NCBI GenBank assembly: GCA_029785085.1
Contig: JAFMAI010000001.1
Span: forward strand, 62,001 to 126,000
DNA from: Nitrososphaerota archaeon
Lineage (GTDB): Archaea; Thermoproteota; Nitrososphaeria; Nitrososphaerales; Gagatemarchaeaceae
Length of the DNA stretch: 64,000 bases
Reading direction: 5' to 3'
Shown: in pieces, positions 33,621 through 42,219 of the stretch
How positions within the stretch are numbered: position 1 is the first letter of the stretch
Layout: the number at the start of each line of letters is the position of its first letter
Notes under the pieces: generated by a model
What the model was told of the DNA's origin: nothing
Seen by the model: only the letters and a program-made list of their open reading frames with translations
Databases searched by the model: none
Position numbers and translations under genes: made by a program

Positions 33621-34763
33621 CTACTGGATTACGCCCTTCGACTTCAGTCTCTGCGTGTCTGCACGGGAGTAGCCTAGGGCTTTCATGACGGAAGCTGTGT
33701 CTTTTCCCAGGCGGGGGGCTGCGGTGTAAGGCCTTTTCCTCATGGCTGGGATTGTCCTGATCGGACTGTTGAGAACCTCTTCGCGCCCGATTCCCACCAG
33801 CATCCCGAGGCGTTTGGCCCAGTCGCTGGCAAGCGCCTCCTCTACGGTCAGGACAGGCGTCGCACAGGTGTCCTTGTCCATGAGCGCCTTCGCCCACTCG
33901 TCCCTCGTCCTCGTCACGAAGGTGCGCTCCAACTCTGAGGTGACGCGCGCCCTCTCCTCGACAGTCCCGAATCGCAGCGGCTCGAGCTCAGGGAGGCCGA
34001 GCGCACCCACCAGGTTCCGCCAGAAGACAGGTTCGATGGCAGCGACAGCGACGTACTTGCCGTCGGAGGTCCGATACACGTTGTAGTAGGGCGTTGAGCC
34101 GAAGATGAGGCTGTCCCCCTCCTTGGGGGCCTTGCCTGTCGCCAGGTAGGCGGAAGCGGGGAGGACCATCCAGGACATCAGGGAGCCGACTATTGGAACG
34201 TCTATGAAGACAGGCCTCCTGCGACCGGAGAGCGCCCCCAGGATCCCCAGGGCCGCGTACATCCCAGAGGCAATGTCACCCAGCTGGAGGAACGGGACCT
34301 CGGACTTGGCGGAGTATGCGAGCGTCCCAGTCACAGACTGGAAGTTGATGTCATGCCCAGGCATAGAGCTGAGCGTGCTCTCTTGGCCGTAGGCCGATAT
34401 CGAGCAGTAGACAATCTTCGGGTTCACTTTCTTCACCTGGGCGAAGGATAGCCCGAGCCTGGACATGGCACCAGGCCGAAAACCCTCCACGAACACGTCG
34501 GCGGTGCGGAGAAGACGCTGCATCGCGGCTTTCCCTTCGGCAGACTTCAGGTCTATACCGATGCTCTTCTTGTTCCTGTTGACAGTCGCGTGTACGGGGC
34601 TCCTGCCGCCTTTGGTAGGAGGGGTGACCCGCATGTAGTCCCCCAAGCCGGGCTGCTCCACCTTGATCACTTCTGCCCCCATGTCAGAGAGTATCATGGT
34701 GCAGAACCCTCCGGGGAGGAGCCGCGTGGCGTCGACCACCCTCACGCCATCCAGGAAGCCCAA
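33621..34763 (-). CDS. Class III CoA-transferase (CaiB/BaiF)
   Basis: 380 residues from the TTG at 34763, 30 bases after a TATA-like CCTTTATTTG (34790-34799). Longer in-frame starts (to 35003) add unrelated residues. Family motifs: VVDATRLLPGGFCTMILSDMGAEVIKVE, the GDYMR segment, RNKKSIGIDLKS, and the catalytic Asp in MPGHDINFQ. It moves CoA between acids, an activation route for beta-oxidation that needs no ATP; alpha-methylacyl-CoA racemase is a related alternative. Confidence 0.85.
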   Translation of the reverse strand: MGFLDGVRVVDATRLLPGGFCTMILSDMGAEVIKVEQPGLGDYMRVTPPTKGGRSPVHATVNRNKKSIGIDLKSAEGKAAMQRLLRTADVFVEGFRPGAMSRLGLSFAQVKKVNPKIVYCSISAYGQESTLSSMPGHDINFQSVTGTLAYSAKSEVPFLQLGDIASGMYAALGILGALSGRRRPVFIDVPIVGSLMSWMVLPASAYLATGKAPKEGDSLIFGSTPYYNVYRTSDGKYVAVAAIEPVFWRNLVGALGLPELEPLRFGTVEERARVTSELERTFVTRTRDEWAKALMDKDTCATPVLTVEEALASDWAKRLGMLVGIGREEVLNSPIRTIPAMRKRPYTAAPRLGKDTASVMKALGYSRADTQRLKSKGVIQ

Positions 34764-34929
34764 CGTTCTCCCGGCCCGGGCTGCGCAAATAAAGGCTAAA
34801 TTCCTGCCCTGTCTTGATACCCCCGACGATGAGGTGAACGCCGTCCCAGTCATAGTCCGGAGTAAGCTCCCGGACAGATGATGATCTCGCGACGATACTG
34901 AGTCAAAAACAATCGAGGACCGAGCGCTT

Positions 34930-35727
34930 TTGGACACATTCGAGCGGCTGGTTGCTGAAGCCTGGACCCGCCAGTTCCAGGGGTGGGACTTCGAGTTCCT
35001 CAACGGAAGATACGTCGAAGGGAGGACATCGTGGAACTACGAGCGGCTGCTGGGGTTGAGGCTGGCAGGGGCAGGAACGTACCTTGACCTTGGGACAGGG
35101 GGCGGCGAGCTCTTGTCCTCAATGGCTTCGCTACCTCGTCGAACGGTGGCGACCGAAGGGTATCGGCCCAATCTTCAGGTGGCGCTCAGGAGGCTGAACC
35201 GCCGAGGCGTGGACGTCGTTTTCTCCTTTAGCGACGATAACGCTGCCACAGGGATGCAGCGGGGGGTGCTCCCCTTCAGAGACGCGACAATCGACCTGGT
35301 CAGCAGTCGGCACGAAGCCTTCGTGGCCAAGGAGACGGCGAGAGTGCTCCGCCCAGGCGGGGCGTTCGTCACGCAACAGGTTGGTCCTGGCAACGACGAG
35401 GAGCTGGCCCTGCTTCTGGGCGAACGTGAAGACGAGAGGGGGCGTTGGGACCTCGCCGAGGCCGTGAGGCAGGTCAGGGGTGCTGGACTGCGTGTGACCG
35501 AGAGCGGCGAAGAGAAGGTCCGCTCCAGCTTCCTTGACATCGGAGCTCTGGCGTATTATCTGAAGGCCGTAGGTCCTCTGGAGTTCGACGCGGCCAGTCT
35601 CGCCAAACTTGAGAGGCCCCTGAGGGAGGCTGACTCGAAGATACGGACTGTGGGATCCTTCGATGTCACCGCCTCGCGCTTCTACCTCGTTGCCGAGAAG
35701 CAAGGAGAGGATCCGTCCCAACATTAA
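34930..35727 (+). CDS. SAM-dependent methyltransferase
   Basis: 265 residues from a TTG. Class I Rossmann fold: motif I YLDLGTGGGELL near residue 52, an acidic strand ATEGYRPN, and ATIDLVSSRHEAFVAKETARVLRPGGAFVTQQVG as motifs for the post-II region. The substrate is not evident; small-molecule methylation is more likely than nucleic acid. The stop TAA overlaps a TATA-like ACATTAATAG of the next gene. Confidence 0.8.
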   Translation: MDTFERLVAEAWTRQFQGWDFEFLNGRYVEGRTSWNYERLLGLRLAGAGTYLDLGTGGGELLSSMASLPRRTVATEGYRPNLQVALRRLNRRGVDVVFSFSDDNAATGMQRGVLPFRDATIDLVSSRHEAFVAKETARVLRPGGAFVTQQVGPGNDEELALLLGEREDERGRWDLAEAVRQVRGAGLRVTESGEEKVRSSFLDIGALAYYLKAVGPLEFDAASLAKLERPLREADSKIRTVGSFDVTASRFYLVAEKQGEDPSQH

Positions 35728-35753
35728 TAGCGCCAATGCTGGCGATGAGTCAG

Positions 35754-35930
35754 ATGGGCAGGAGCGTCAAGGTCCATGACGACACCCACCGGGCGCTGAT
35801 GCAGCTGAAGGCTAAGAGGAGGAGCGCAAGCGTCGACCAGGTGATACGAGAGATGATCAGGCAGTCGACTGGCACCTCGGTGGGGAAGCCCCCTCAGGGG
35901 GCGGAAGATCTGGCCAAGTACTCGGAGTGA
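35754..35930 (+). CDS. Ribbon-helix-helix protein
   Basis: 58 residues from the ATG at 35754, 28 bases after ACATTAATAG (35721-35730); an in-frame ATG at 35736 is less likely as it lies too near the box. The short strand RSVKVHDDTHRAL, then helices LMQLKAKRRSAS and VDQVIREMIRQS form an RHH DNA-binding fold, followed by a short tail. Could be a local repressor or an orphan antitoxin; no toxin gene is visible next to it. Confidence 0.65.
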   Translation: MGRSVKVHDDTHRALMQLKAKRRSASVDQVIREMIRQSTGTSVGKPPQGAEDLAKYSE

Positions 35931-35979
35931 CGAACCGGCAAGACAGAAATACGAACCCGCTGAGCCTCCCGACCCATCA

Positions 35980-36126
35980 ATGGCAAAGTTCGACGGCATC
36001 GTAGGGAAGGCCCTGCTGACCGTGGAGGAGAAGGAGAACGAATTGACCCTCGTCTTCGCAGACAACAGGTACCTCTTCGTGAAGCTAGAGAATGGGAAAA
36101 TCCACTCAGATAGCGTCCCTGAGTAA
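35980..36126 (+). CDS. 48-residue small protein
   Basis: ATG at 35980 to TAA at 36126. The sequence alternates strands and turns (GKALLTVEEKENELTLVF, NRYLFVKLENGKIH), like a small beta-barrel or PRC-like fragment. It has archaeal-like codon use and ends 1 base before the convergent hydrolase gene. No family recognised. Confidence 0.55.
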   Translation: MAKFDGIVGKALLTVEEKENELTLVFADNRYLFVKLENGKIHSDSVPE

Positions 36127-36127
36127 C

Positions 36128-36781
36128 CTATTCCTGTTCGAGTATTTCTACGGCCTTCGAGGCCCCGACTAGTTGCTTGAATCTCTCGGCATCTGCCTTT
36201 GTCCCCACGATAGACTGGAAGTGCATCGGGACGACGACCTTCGCCTTCATTCCCTTCGCGGCCCCGGCCGCCTCTTCTGCGGTCATGACATAGGTGCCAG
36301 AGACAGGTAGGAACGCTACGTCGACGTCCACCGACTTCAACTCTGGGGTGGCGTCACTGTCTCCTGCGTGGTAGAACCTCACCCCATCGATTGTGACAAT
36401 GTACCCCACACGGCCGTCCTCCTTAGGATGGAACACCTTCCCTGGTTCCCTGAACTTGTTGAGGTTGTACGCCGGGATGGCTTCTATCTTCACGCCCTTT
36501 GCTACGACAGTCGATCCTGGGTTCACGAATAGTTTCTCTTGCTTGTACGCCTTCAGGGGTTCCTCGCACATCTTGGGGGCGACAATGGTAGCGGCCGCAG
36601 TGACGAACTTTCTGATGTCTTCATCGCTCAGATGGTCGAAGTGCTCGTGGGTGATCAGGAGCACGTCGGCCCTGTAGTCGCCCTTCGCCTTGAAGGGGTC
36701 GAGTATCACGGTCTTCGACCCCGACAGGACAAAGCCGTCATGCCCTAGCCAATGAACCCTGACGCCTTCGTATGTCCACAA
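36128..36781 (-). CDS. UPF0173-type metallo-beta-lactamase-fold hydrolase
   Basis: 217 residues. The metal motif THEHFDHLS (HxHxDH), downstream metal ligands in FYHAGDSD, and VVPMHFQS define the UPF0173/MBL family of predicted metal-dependent hydrolases. The protein starts with VHWLGHDGFVLSG, typical of the group. Substrate unknown. It follows the noncatalytic proteasome gene by 12 bases. Confidence 0.85.
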   Translation of the reverse strand: MWTYEGVRVHWLGHDGFVLSGSKTVILDPFKAKGDYRADVLLITHEHFDHLSDEDIRKFVTAAATIVAPKMCEEPLKAYKQEKLFVNPGSTVVAKGVKIEAIPAYNLNKFREPGKVFHPKEDGRVGYIVTIDGVRFYHAGDSDATPELKSVDVDVAFLPVSGTYVMTAEEAAGAAKGMKAKVVVPMHFQSIVGTKADAERFKQLVGASKAVEILEQE

Positions 36782-36793
36782 AGAGAACCGCCC

Positions 36794-37393
36794 CTACAGG
36801 TCTATGCCTTCTTCCTTGATGCCAGTCTTGTCGACTGTCAGGATGTCAATCCCATTGCCGCTCATGGCGTCCCTGGCCACTGCCGCCTTAATAGCCAAAA
36901 CAGCGAGGTCGCGCGCCTCTTTCTGGGTCATGTTGGGGTCGTACCCCGCTTCAATCACCCCGATGGCAGTCTCCTCGCCTGTCCCGACGGTGGCGTACTG
37001 GTCTGAAATCACGCTGCCCAACGGGTCTAGGACAAAGACCACTGGCTTGTCACCGATGCCTCCCAGAATGACCTGCGTCAGCAGAGGGGCGTACCTGTTC
37101 TGGAACATGAGGGTCGACATGAGCTTCGCGACAGAGTTGGGCCTCATGGACCTCCTTGATTCGAGCTCCTTCAGCTTAGAGTAAACAGAGACCTCCTTCA
37201 CCAAGTTTTGCATGTCAGCCACCATTCCGGCGCAGACCGCGCCGACGCTGTCGGTGACCTTGAAGACTTTCTTGCCAGATTTGCTTCTCACGAAGTTCCC
37301 GAGGGTTATCCGCCGCTCCGCGCCCATGATGACTCCGTCCTTGTAGGCGATGCCGACGGCTGTCGCCCCTGGCATGAACTGCTCGTAGGACAT
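36794..37393 (-). CDS. psmB: Proteasome beta subunit lacking the catalytic threonine
   Basis: 199 residues with a clear beta-type 20S fold. Aligned without gaps to active subunits, the sequence ATAVGIAYKDGVIMGAERR starts with Ala10 where the nucleophile Thr1 should be; the partner residues equivalent to Glu17 and Lys33 remain. A 9-residue N-extension would not be removed. This matches the inactive beta type of some Crenarchaeota that assembles with an active beta and shapes the ring. The active partner is at 43.5 kb. A TATA-like TCTAAAAGG lies about 36 bases upstream. Confidence 0.9.
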   Translation of the reverse strand: MSYEQFMPGATAVGIAYKDGVIMGAERRITLGNFVRSKSGKKVFKVTDSVGAVCAGMVADMQNLVKEVSVYSKLKELESRRSMRPNSVAKLMSTLMFQNRYAPLLTQVILGGIGDKPVVFVLDPLGSVISDQYATVGTGEETAIGVIEAGYDPNMTQKEARDLAVLAIKAAVARDAMSGNGIDILTVDKTGIKEEGIDL

Positions 37394-37453
37394 CGGAAAT
37401 CTGGCGGGGCGCCTGTGCCCGTCCTTTTAGACATTGTGCCTTTCGGCGCGACG

Positions 37454-38491
37454 TCAACCCTCGACGGGAGTCACAGTGGCGAGGACTCCATCCCCCGAAG
37501 GCACCGCCGTCCAGCGGCACCCGGTGAAAAGCCTCGCTAACCTGAGGCCCGACTCGAGGTGCGAGGTCATTGCGGGTATCTTCACCCGCGACTCGCGCTT
37601 CGCCAGCGAGAGGAGGGGGAGCAACATATCCGCCAAGTTCGCATCCATGCACCCGCCCGATTGTTTGGCTGCCAGGAACCTCTCAGCGGCTTCCCTCCCC
37701 ACCTCCTCGGCCGGCTTTCCCTTTGCTCCGACGGCGTCCGAGCCGAGAAACACGCCACCGTCGACGTGCGCGACCAGCACAGAGGTGCCGGGTGAATCAG
37801 ACTCAGCCGTGCTCACCTCAGACTGCGCATCTATGCCCGCCCTTCGCAGGGTTTCGACCGCCGAGTCCGCCTGGCGCTGGGCGACTGCCTTCGGAAGGCT
37901 GCCGCAGCGGCTCATGACCCTGACAGACTTCATCGTAGCCCTGGAAGTCAGGTCCAAGGCGGAGACACCCCCGCAAGGCTCGATGGACGCCGTGACGATT
38001 CCACCGCCCCTTGGGTAGTAGCCGCGCCGGGACGCGTTGGCTTCAAACTCAAGGCCGAGCGCCCTGTACCCCACTTTCGCGACTTCGCCGAAGTAGTCAA
38101 AGGTCGGGCTCCAGGGGACGTCTGTCCCTCCCACCAGTTGCAGCCTCAGGCGAGACCCGCTCAGGGCAACCGCAGGGACTACGGCCTGGAGGACCAAGGT
38201 TATGCTGGCAGCCGTCCCCATGTCGGCCGACACGGTGTCGCGCCTCGGGACCCCAGGGGCGAACGTCACCTCTTGGGAGCCTTCGGTCGCCCCGCCCAGC
38301 TCCCCGCCGAAAACCTCAGCGAGGACCCTGAGCGCAGACAGGTGCTGCCTCTTGAGCCCTGGGACCTCCCTCCCAGCCCTGATTTTGACCACGCGGACGG
38401 GAACCCGTCTGATCGCAGAAAACGCCACCGCCGAGCGGAGAATCTGTCCTCCTCCTTCGCCCTGTGAGCCGTCCACCTCGACGAAGTCCAT
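37454..38491 (-). CDS. rtcA: RNA 3'-terminal phosphate cyclase
   Basis: 345 residues. The cyclase signature DGSQGEGGGQILRSAVAFS opens the protein; GTDVPWSPTFDYF, YYPRGGG and the catalytic His in MTSHLESGL complete the RtcA set. It uses ATP to turn RNA 3'-phosphates into 2',3'-cyclic ends, providing substrates for RtcB, which is encoded at 51.4-52.8 kb. Confidence 0.93.
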   Translation of the reverse strand: MDFVEVDGSQGEGGGQILRSAVAFSAIRRVPVRVVKIRAGREVPGLKRQHLSALRVLAEVFGGELGGATEGSQEVTFAPGVPRRDTVSADMGTAASITLVLQAVVPAVALSGSRLRLQLVGGTDVPWSPTFDYFGEVAKVGYRALGLEFEANASRRGYYPRGGGIVTASIEPCGGVSALDLTSRATMKSVRVMSRCGSLPKAVAQRQADSAVETLRRAGIDAQSEVSTAESDSPGTSVLVAHVDGGVFLGSDAVGAKGKPAEEVGREAAERFLAAKQSGGCMDANLADMLLPLLSLAKRESRVKIPAMTSHLESGLRLARLFTGCRWTAVPSGDGVLATVTPVEG

Positions 38492-38576
38492 GGCGCGCCG
38501 CTTCAGGCAGGAGCCTGTTAAGCTGTGACGCTAGTCTTCTTAAATAGACCAGACGAGGCGGGCCGAACGAAATCGG

Positions 38577-39113
38577 ATGCGGGTCGGTCTCCTGGTCGGC
38601 CGGTTCCAGCCGTTCCATCTTGGTCATCTTGAAGCTGTGAAGTACGCCCTGCGCGAAGTGGATTACCTCTACGTGGTGGTGGGCTCAGCGCAGAAGAGCC
38701 ATGAAAGGGGCAACCCCTTCACAGCGGGCGAGAGAATTGCGATGATCAAGGCCGCTCTGGACGGAAACGGAGTGGACCCTGCGAGGTGGATGGCGATCCC
38801 CATCGCCGACGCCGACTCGCACTCGCTATGGGTGTCCACGGTGGGATCCATGGTCCCGAAGTTCGACATGGTATTCACGAACGACACGCTGACATACCTG
38901 CTCTTCAGAGAAGAAGGCATCCAAGTGAAGGCAGTGCCGTACCTCGACAGAGAGAGCTACTCGGCCACCAATGTGAGGGACAGAATCCTTGAACGCAAGG
39001 ACTGGAAAGCGCTGGTGCCTGTCCAGGTGGCCAGTTTAGTGGAGAAGTTCGGCGGAGTGGAACGCGTGAGAGCGCTTATCCGTAAGGACCTGAAGGGTGG
39101 CAGACATGGATAG
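38577..39113 (+). CDS. nadM: Nicotinamide-nucleotide adenylyltransferase
   Basis: 178 residues of archaeal NadM type. GRFQPFHLGHLEAV holds the HxGH motif (14-17), and SYSATNVRDRI is the SxTxxR motif. It joins NMN and ATP to make NAD. A TATA-like CTTAAATAG lies about 36 bases upstream. The TAG stop overlaps the ATG of the aminotransferase gene. Confidence 0.93.
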   Translation: MRVGLLVGRFQPFHLGHLEAVKYALREVDYLYVVVGSAQKSHERGNPFTAGERIAMIKAALDGNGVDPARWMAIPIADADSHSLWVSTVGSMVPKFDMVFTNDTLTYLLFREEGIQVKAVPYLDRESYSATNVRDRILERKDWKALVPVQVASLVEKFGGVERVRALIRKDLKGGRHG

Positions 39114-40200
39114 ACAGAAACTGATTATGCTTCCCGGACCCACCAACGTGTCAGAGAGGGTCATGCGGGCGATGCTCAACCCGATCATCAATCACAGGGG
39201 TGATGAGTTCAGGGATCTGTACAAAGGGGTCCTCGACAAGACGAAGCGCTTCTTCCAGACGCAGGGGGAAGTGGTAATCCTATCCTCGTCGGGCACAGGG
39301 GGGGTCGAAGCAGCAGTCTGGAACCTCATACGGCCAGGGGACGTCGCCGTGGTCCCCGTCTTCGGCGAGTTCAGCATGAGGCTTGCGGAGACCGTGGAAC
39401 TGGCCGGGGGCAAGGTGGTTCGGGTCGCTTCCGACTTCGGGAAGATTCCGACAATCGACCAGCTGAAGCTGGCGATGGAACAGCAGGAGAAAGTCAAGGC
39501 ACTGTTCCTGGTGCACAATGAGACCAGCACCGGAGTGGCGGTCCCCTACGTCGAGGAGGCGACCAAGATCGCCAGGGACCACGGGGCCTTCGTGGTGATT
39601 GACGCCATTTCCAGCCTTGGAGGCTATGCCATCCCGGTCGATCGCTGGGGAGTGGACATGTGCATCACCGGGAGCCAAAAGTGCGTCGCAGCCCCCCCTG
39701 GGCTGGCCCTGCTGTCGGTGAGCGAGAGGGTGGCAGAGTACCTGAAAGACTCCCCGCCAAAGACCAGGTACTTCGACCTGCCCAGGTACCTCGAGTATGG
39801 CGCCAAGGGGCAGACTCCATTCACACCGGCCCTCCCGCTCTATTACGCATTGGACGAAGCGCTGGAGGAGCTTCTCGAAGAGGGCCTAGAGAAGAGGGTC
39901 GAAAGGCACAACCGTATGTCTGTCGGCATATACGACGGCCTGGCGAAACTGGGCCTTGGGGCGGTCGCGGAGAAGTCAGTAAGGTCCAAGACAGTAGTCG
40001 CGTCGTACTATCCCCAGGGGGTGGATGACTCGAAGTTCAGGAAGGAGTTAGCCCAGGACAAGGGGGTCGTGATTGCAGGCGGCTTCGGCCCGTTCGCAGG
40101 CAAGGTGTTCAGGGTCGGATGTATGGGGCAGATCAACGAGGCCTATGTGGAGACCACGCTCCGCGCCATAGGGGAGACCCTCACCGCCTTCGGGAACTGA
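39106..40200 (+). CDS. Class V aminotransferase (alanine-glyoxylate / serine-pyruvate type)
   Basis: 364 residues from the ATG at 39106 (an in-frame GTG at 39097 is possible). The PLP-binding Lys lies in TGSQKCVAAPPG; MLPGPTNVSERV, SSSGTGGVEAA and VIDAISSLGG are typical of the serine-pyruvate/alanine-glyoxylate branch. Likely roles are glycine/serine metabolism. Overlaps nadM by 8 bases, so cotranscribed. Confidence 0.9.
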   Translation: MDRQKLIMLPGPTNVSERVMRAMLNPIINHRGDEFRDLYKGVLDKTKRFFQTQGEVVILSSSGTGGVEAAVWNLIRPGDVAVVPVFGEFSMRLAETVELAGGKVVRVASDFGKIPTIDQLKLAMEQQEKVKALFLVHNETSTGVAVPYVEEATKIARDHGAFVVIDAISSLGGYAIPVDRWGVDMCITGSQKCVAAPPGLALLSVSERVAEYLKDSPPKTRYFDLPRYLEYGAKGQTPFTPALPLYYALDEALEELLEEGLEKRVERHNRMSVGIYDGLAKLGLGAVAEKSVRSKTVVASYYPQGVDDSKFRKELAQDKGVVIAGGFGPFAGKVFRVGCMGQINEAYVETTLRAIGETLTAFGN

Positions 40201-40237
40201 AACTCTTTAAACCCAACCCTGAGGCTGGTCAAAATCC

Positions 40238-41029
40238 ATGGCGTTTGACAAGGGCAGCCTGATATTCACCAACTACACCGCACGGGTGAAGGACACCGGC
40301 GAAGGCATCGAGTCCACGGTGGAGTCCGAGGCCAAGCGGCTCAAGATATACGAGGAGGCAAGGAGATACGAGCCTAGGCTCGTAGCGGTCGGCGAGGGGT
40401 GGCTCATCTCCGGCCTGGACGCCGAGGTGGCAAAGCTCTCGGTCGGGGACAAGAAGGAGATCGAACTCTCCCCGGAGAAGGCGTTCGGCAACAGGGACCC
40501 GACCCAACTCCGCATGATTCCGCTCCGGAAGTTCGGAGAGAGGGAGCATGAGCTAGCCGTGGGCGACAGTGTGGACGTGGACAACAGAGTCGGCATCGTG
40601 AGGTTCGTCGGGTCAGGAAGGGCACAAGTAGACTTCAACCACAGGCTGGCGGGGAAGTCCATAATCTACGACTTCGAGGTCCTCAGTAAGGTCGAATCCG
40701 ACGGCGACAAGATAAGGGCGCTGATCGACAGGAGACTGGCAGGTGAAGGGAGCAAAGCGACGTTCGATGTGAACGGCGGTAGCCTGACTGTGACAATCCC
40801 GGAAGACCTGTTTCTGGTCGAAGGGCTCCAGATAATCAAGAGAGGAATCGCCAACGACGTGTTCAAGTTCGTCCCGGCCGTCTCGTCGCTTGCCTTCGTG
40901 GAGAACTTCAAGAACGAAAGGGCTCACCCTAAGGCGGAGGAGAAGAAAGAAGAGACCAGTGCTGAGAAGGCGCAGCCGGCTGCTGAGAAGGCGCCCCCGA
41001 AGGCCGAGAACCAGGGCGAGACCGCCTAG
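40238..41029 (+). CDS. FKBP/SlyD-type peptidyl-prolyl isomerase with C-terminal extension
   Basis: 263 residues. Residues 1 to about 155 form an archaeal FKBP with an inserted flap domain (GWLISGLDAEVAKLSVGDKKEI, SPEKAFGNRDP, VDFNHRLAGKSIIYDFEVL). Residues 160-235 form a second alpha/beta domain as in long archaeal FKBPs. The last 25 residues are a Glu/Lys/Ala-rich disordered tail with a repeated AEKAQPA/AEKAPPKAE motif. It assists folding. TATA CTTTAAAC lies 29 bases before the ATG. Confidence 0.9.
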   Translation: MAFDKGSLIFTNYTARVKDTGEGIESTVESEAKRLKIYEEARRYEPRLVAVGEGWLISGLDAEVAKLSVGDKKEIELSPEKAFGNRDPTQLRMIPLRKFGEREHELAVGDSVDVDNRVGIVRFVGSGRAQVDFNHRLAGKSIIYDFEVLSKVESDGDKIRALIDRRLAGEGSKATFDVNGGSLTVTIPEDLFLVEGLQIIKRGIANDVFKFVPAVSSLAFVENFKNERAHPKAEEKKEETSAEKAQPAAEKAPPKAENQGETA

Positions 41030-42063
41030 ATAACGCCGGTAGCCTTGGCCAGCGCTGAGGCGCTCCTATAATCGAGCTTCCTCTCCGAGAGTATTGTGTA
41101 CCTGTCCGGCCGGATTGTACTCGCCTTGACCAAGGATTGGACCACCTGCGAATCACCGATGCCGATGGTCGAGGCCCTCACTGGGGCCCCTACGTTCGTG
41201 AGTGCGTTCCTCACCCGCTTCCAGTTGAGCCCGTGTAGCCGTGCCATCATTATCGTCCCAATCCCGCACTTCTCTCCATGAAGCCCGACCCCCGGCTCCA
41301 AGACATCAAGGTAGTGGCTGAACAGGTGTTCGGAACCTGAGCACGGTCTGGAGCTGCCGGCTATGCCCGCGGCCACACCGGTGCTGATGAGGGCTTCCAC
41401 AAGGTCGCGGACGCTGCCCTTCCCGAACCTCCCCATGGTCTTGGACCCGTCAAGGACCACGTCCGCGCTCATCAGGGCCAGGCTCGCTGAGTATCCTCCA
41501 TAGTACTCCCCGGTCACCTCGTGCGCCAGCTGCCAGTCCTTGACAGCTGTCAGTTTAGACACCAGGTCCCCGCACCCCGAGGCGAGGAGCCGCTTCGGTG
41601 CGGAGCTGATTACCTCTATGTCAGCGAGGATTCCCACAGGAGGTTTGGCCTTCACAGAGTAAGGCCGGTCAAGCCCCCTGAGCGAAGCGAACGGGCTTGA
41701 TATGCCGTCGTGGGACGCACTGGTGGGGACCGAGTAGAAAGGGATCCCGAGCTGGAATGCAGCCAGCTTTCCAACGTCCACGCTTTTGCCGCCTCCCACG
41801 CCTACTATCCTACCGGCCCCCCGGGCCGCGCGCGTCACCTTGTCGACGTTCTGCGTGTCGGCCGCTGTCACTTCGACCCAGACAGGTTTCCGACCTAGGG
41901 CGCATTCCACGGTGGCCCTCACCTTTGATGTGACCTGTGAGCCTGACGATATCACTGTCTTCCGGGGGCCCTTGTCGGTCACGAACTCCCCCAGCTTCTC
42001 GATGACCCCATCTCCTATCAGGACCTTGGTAGGGAGCTCCATCAGGTGGTAGCCGGGGCTCAT
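41026..42063 (-). CDS. egsA: sn-Glycerol-1-phosphate dehydrogenase
   Basis: 345 residues. NAD(P)-binding GVGGGKSVDVGKLAA, the VPTSASHDGISSPFASL loop and zinc ligands in SGCGDLVSK, HLFSHYLD and GLHGEKCGIGT define EgsA, which reduces dihydroxyacetone phosphate to the G1P backbone unique to archaeal lipids. A TATA-like CTTAAATC lies about 25 bases upstream (42085-42092), so it is leaderless. It ends with a 4-base overlap against the FKBP gene. Confidence 0.95.
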   Translation of the reverse strand: MSPGYHLMELPTKVLIGDGVIEKLGEFVTDKGPRKTVISSGSQVTSKVRATVECALGRKPVWVEVTAADTQNVDKVTRAARGAGRIVGVGGGKSVDVGKLAAFQLGIPFYSVPTSASHDGISSPFASLRGLDRPYSVKAKPPVGILADIEVISSAPKRLLASGCGDLVSKLTAVKDWQLAHEVTGEYYGGYSASLALMSADVVLDGSKTMGRFGKGSVRDLVEALISTGVAAGIAGSSRPCSGSEHLFSHYLDVLEPGVGLHGEKCGIGTIMMARLHGLNWKRVRNALTNVGAPVRASTIGIGDSQVVQSLVKASTIRPDRYTILSERKLDYRSASALAKATGVI

Positions 42064-42084
42064 GTTGGGGGCGCCAGGTCTCCT

Positions 42085-42092
42085 GATTTAAG
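42085..42092 (-). promoter_or_regulatory. TATA box of egsA
   Basis: CTTAAATC on this strand, about 25 bases before the ATG at 42063, consistent with a leaderless message. The 107 bases from here to the insertion sequence hold GC-rich sequence in which I see no gene. Confidence 0.5.
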
Positions 42093-42199
42093 GCCACTTC
42101 GGTGAGTCGGGTTTCCGTCCGAGGCGAGGCATCAGAGGCATCCCGGCCAGGCGGCCGCCGACGCCCGACCCCGCTCCCCGGATGCAGGGGAATTAAGAG

Positions 42200-42219
42200 C
42201 ATTAGATGCGAATAAGCGT
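42200..42219 (+). repeat. Left terminal inverted repeat of the insertion sequence
   Basis: CATTAGATGCGAATAAGCGT; matches the reverse complement of the right end at 19 of 20 positions (third base differs). Flanked outside by TAAGAG. Confidence 0.9.
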
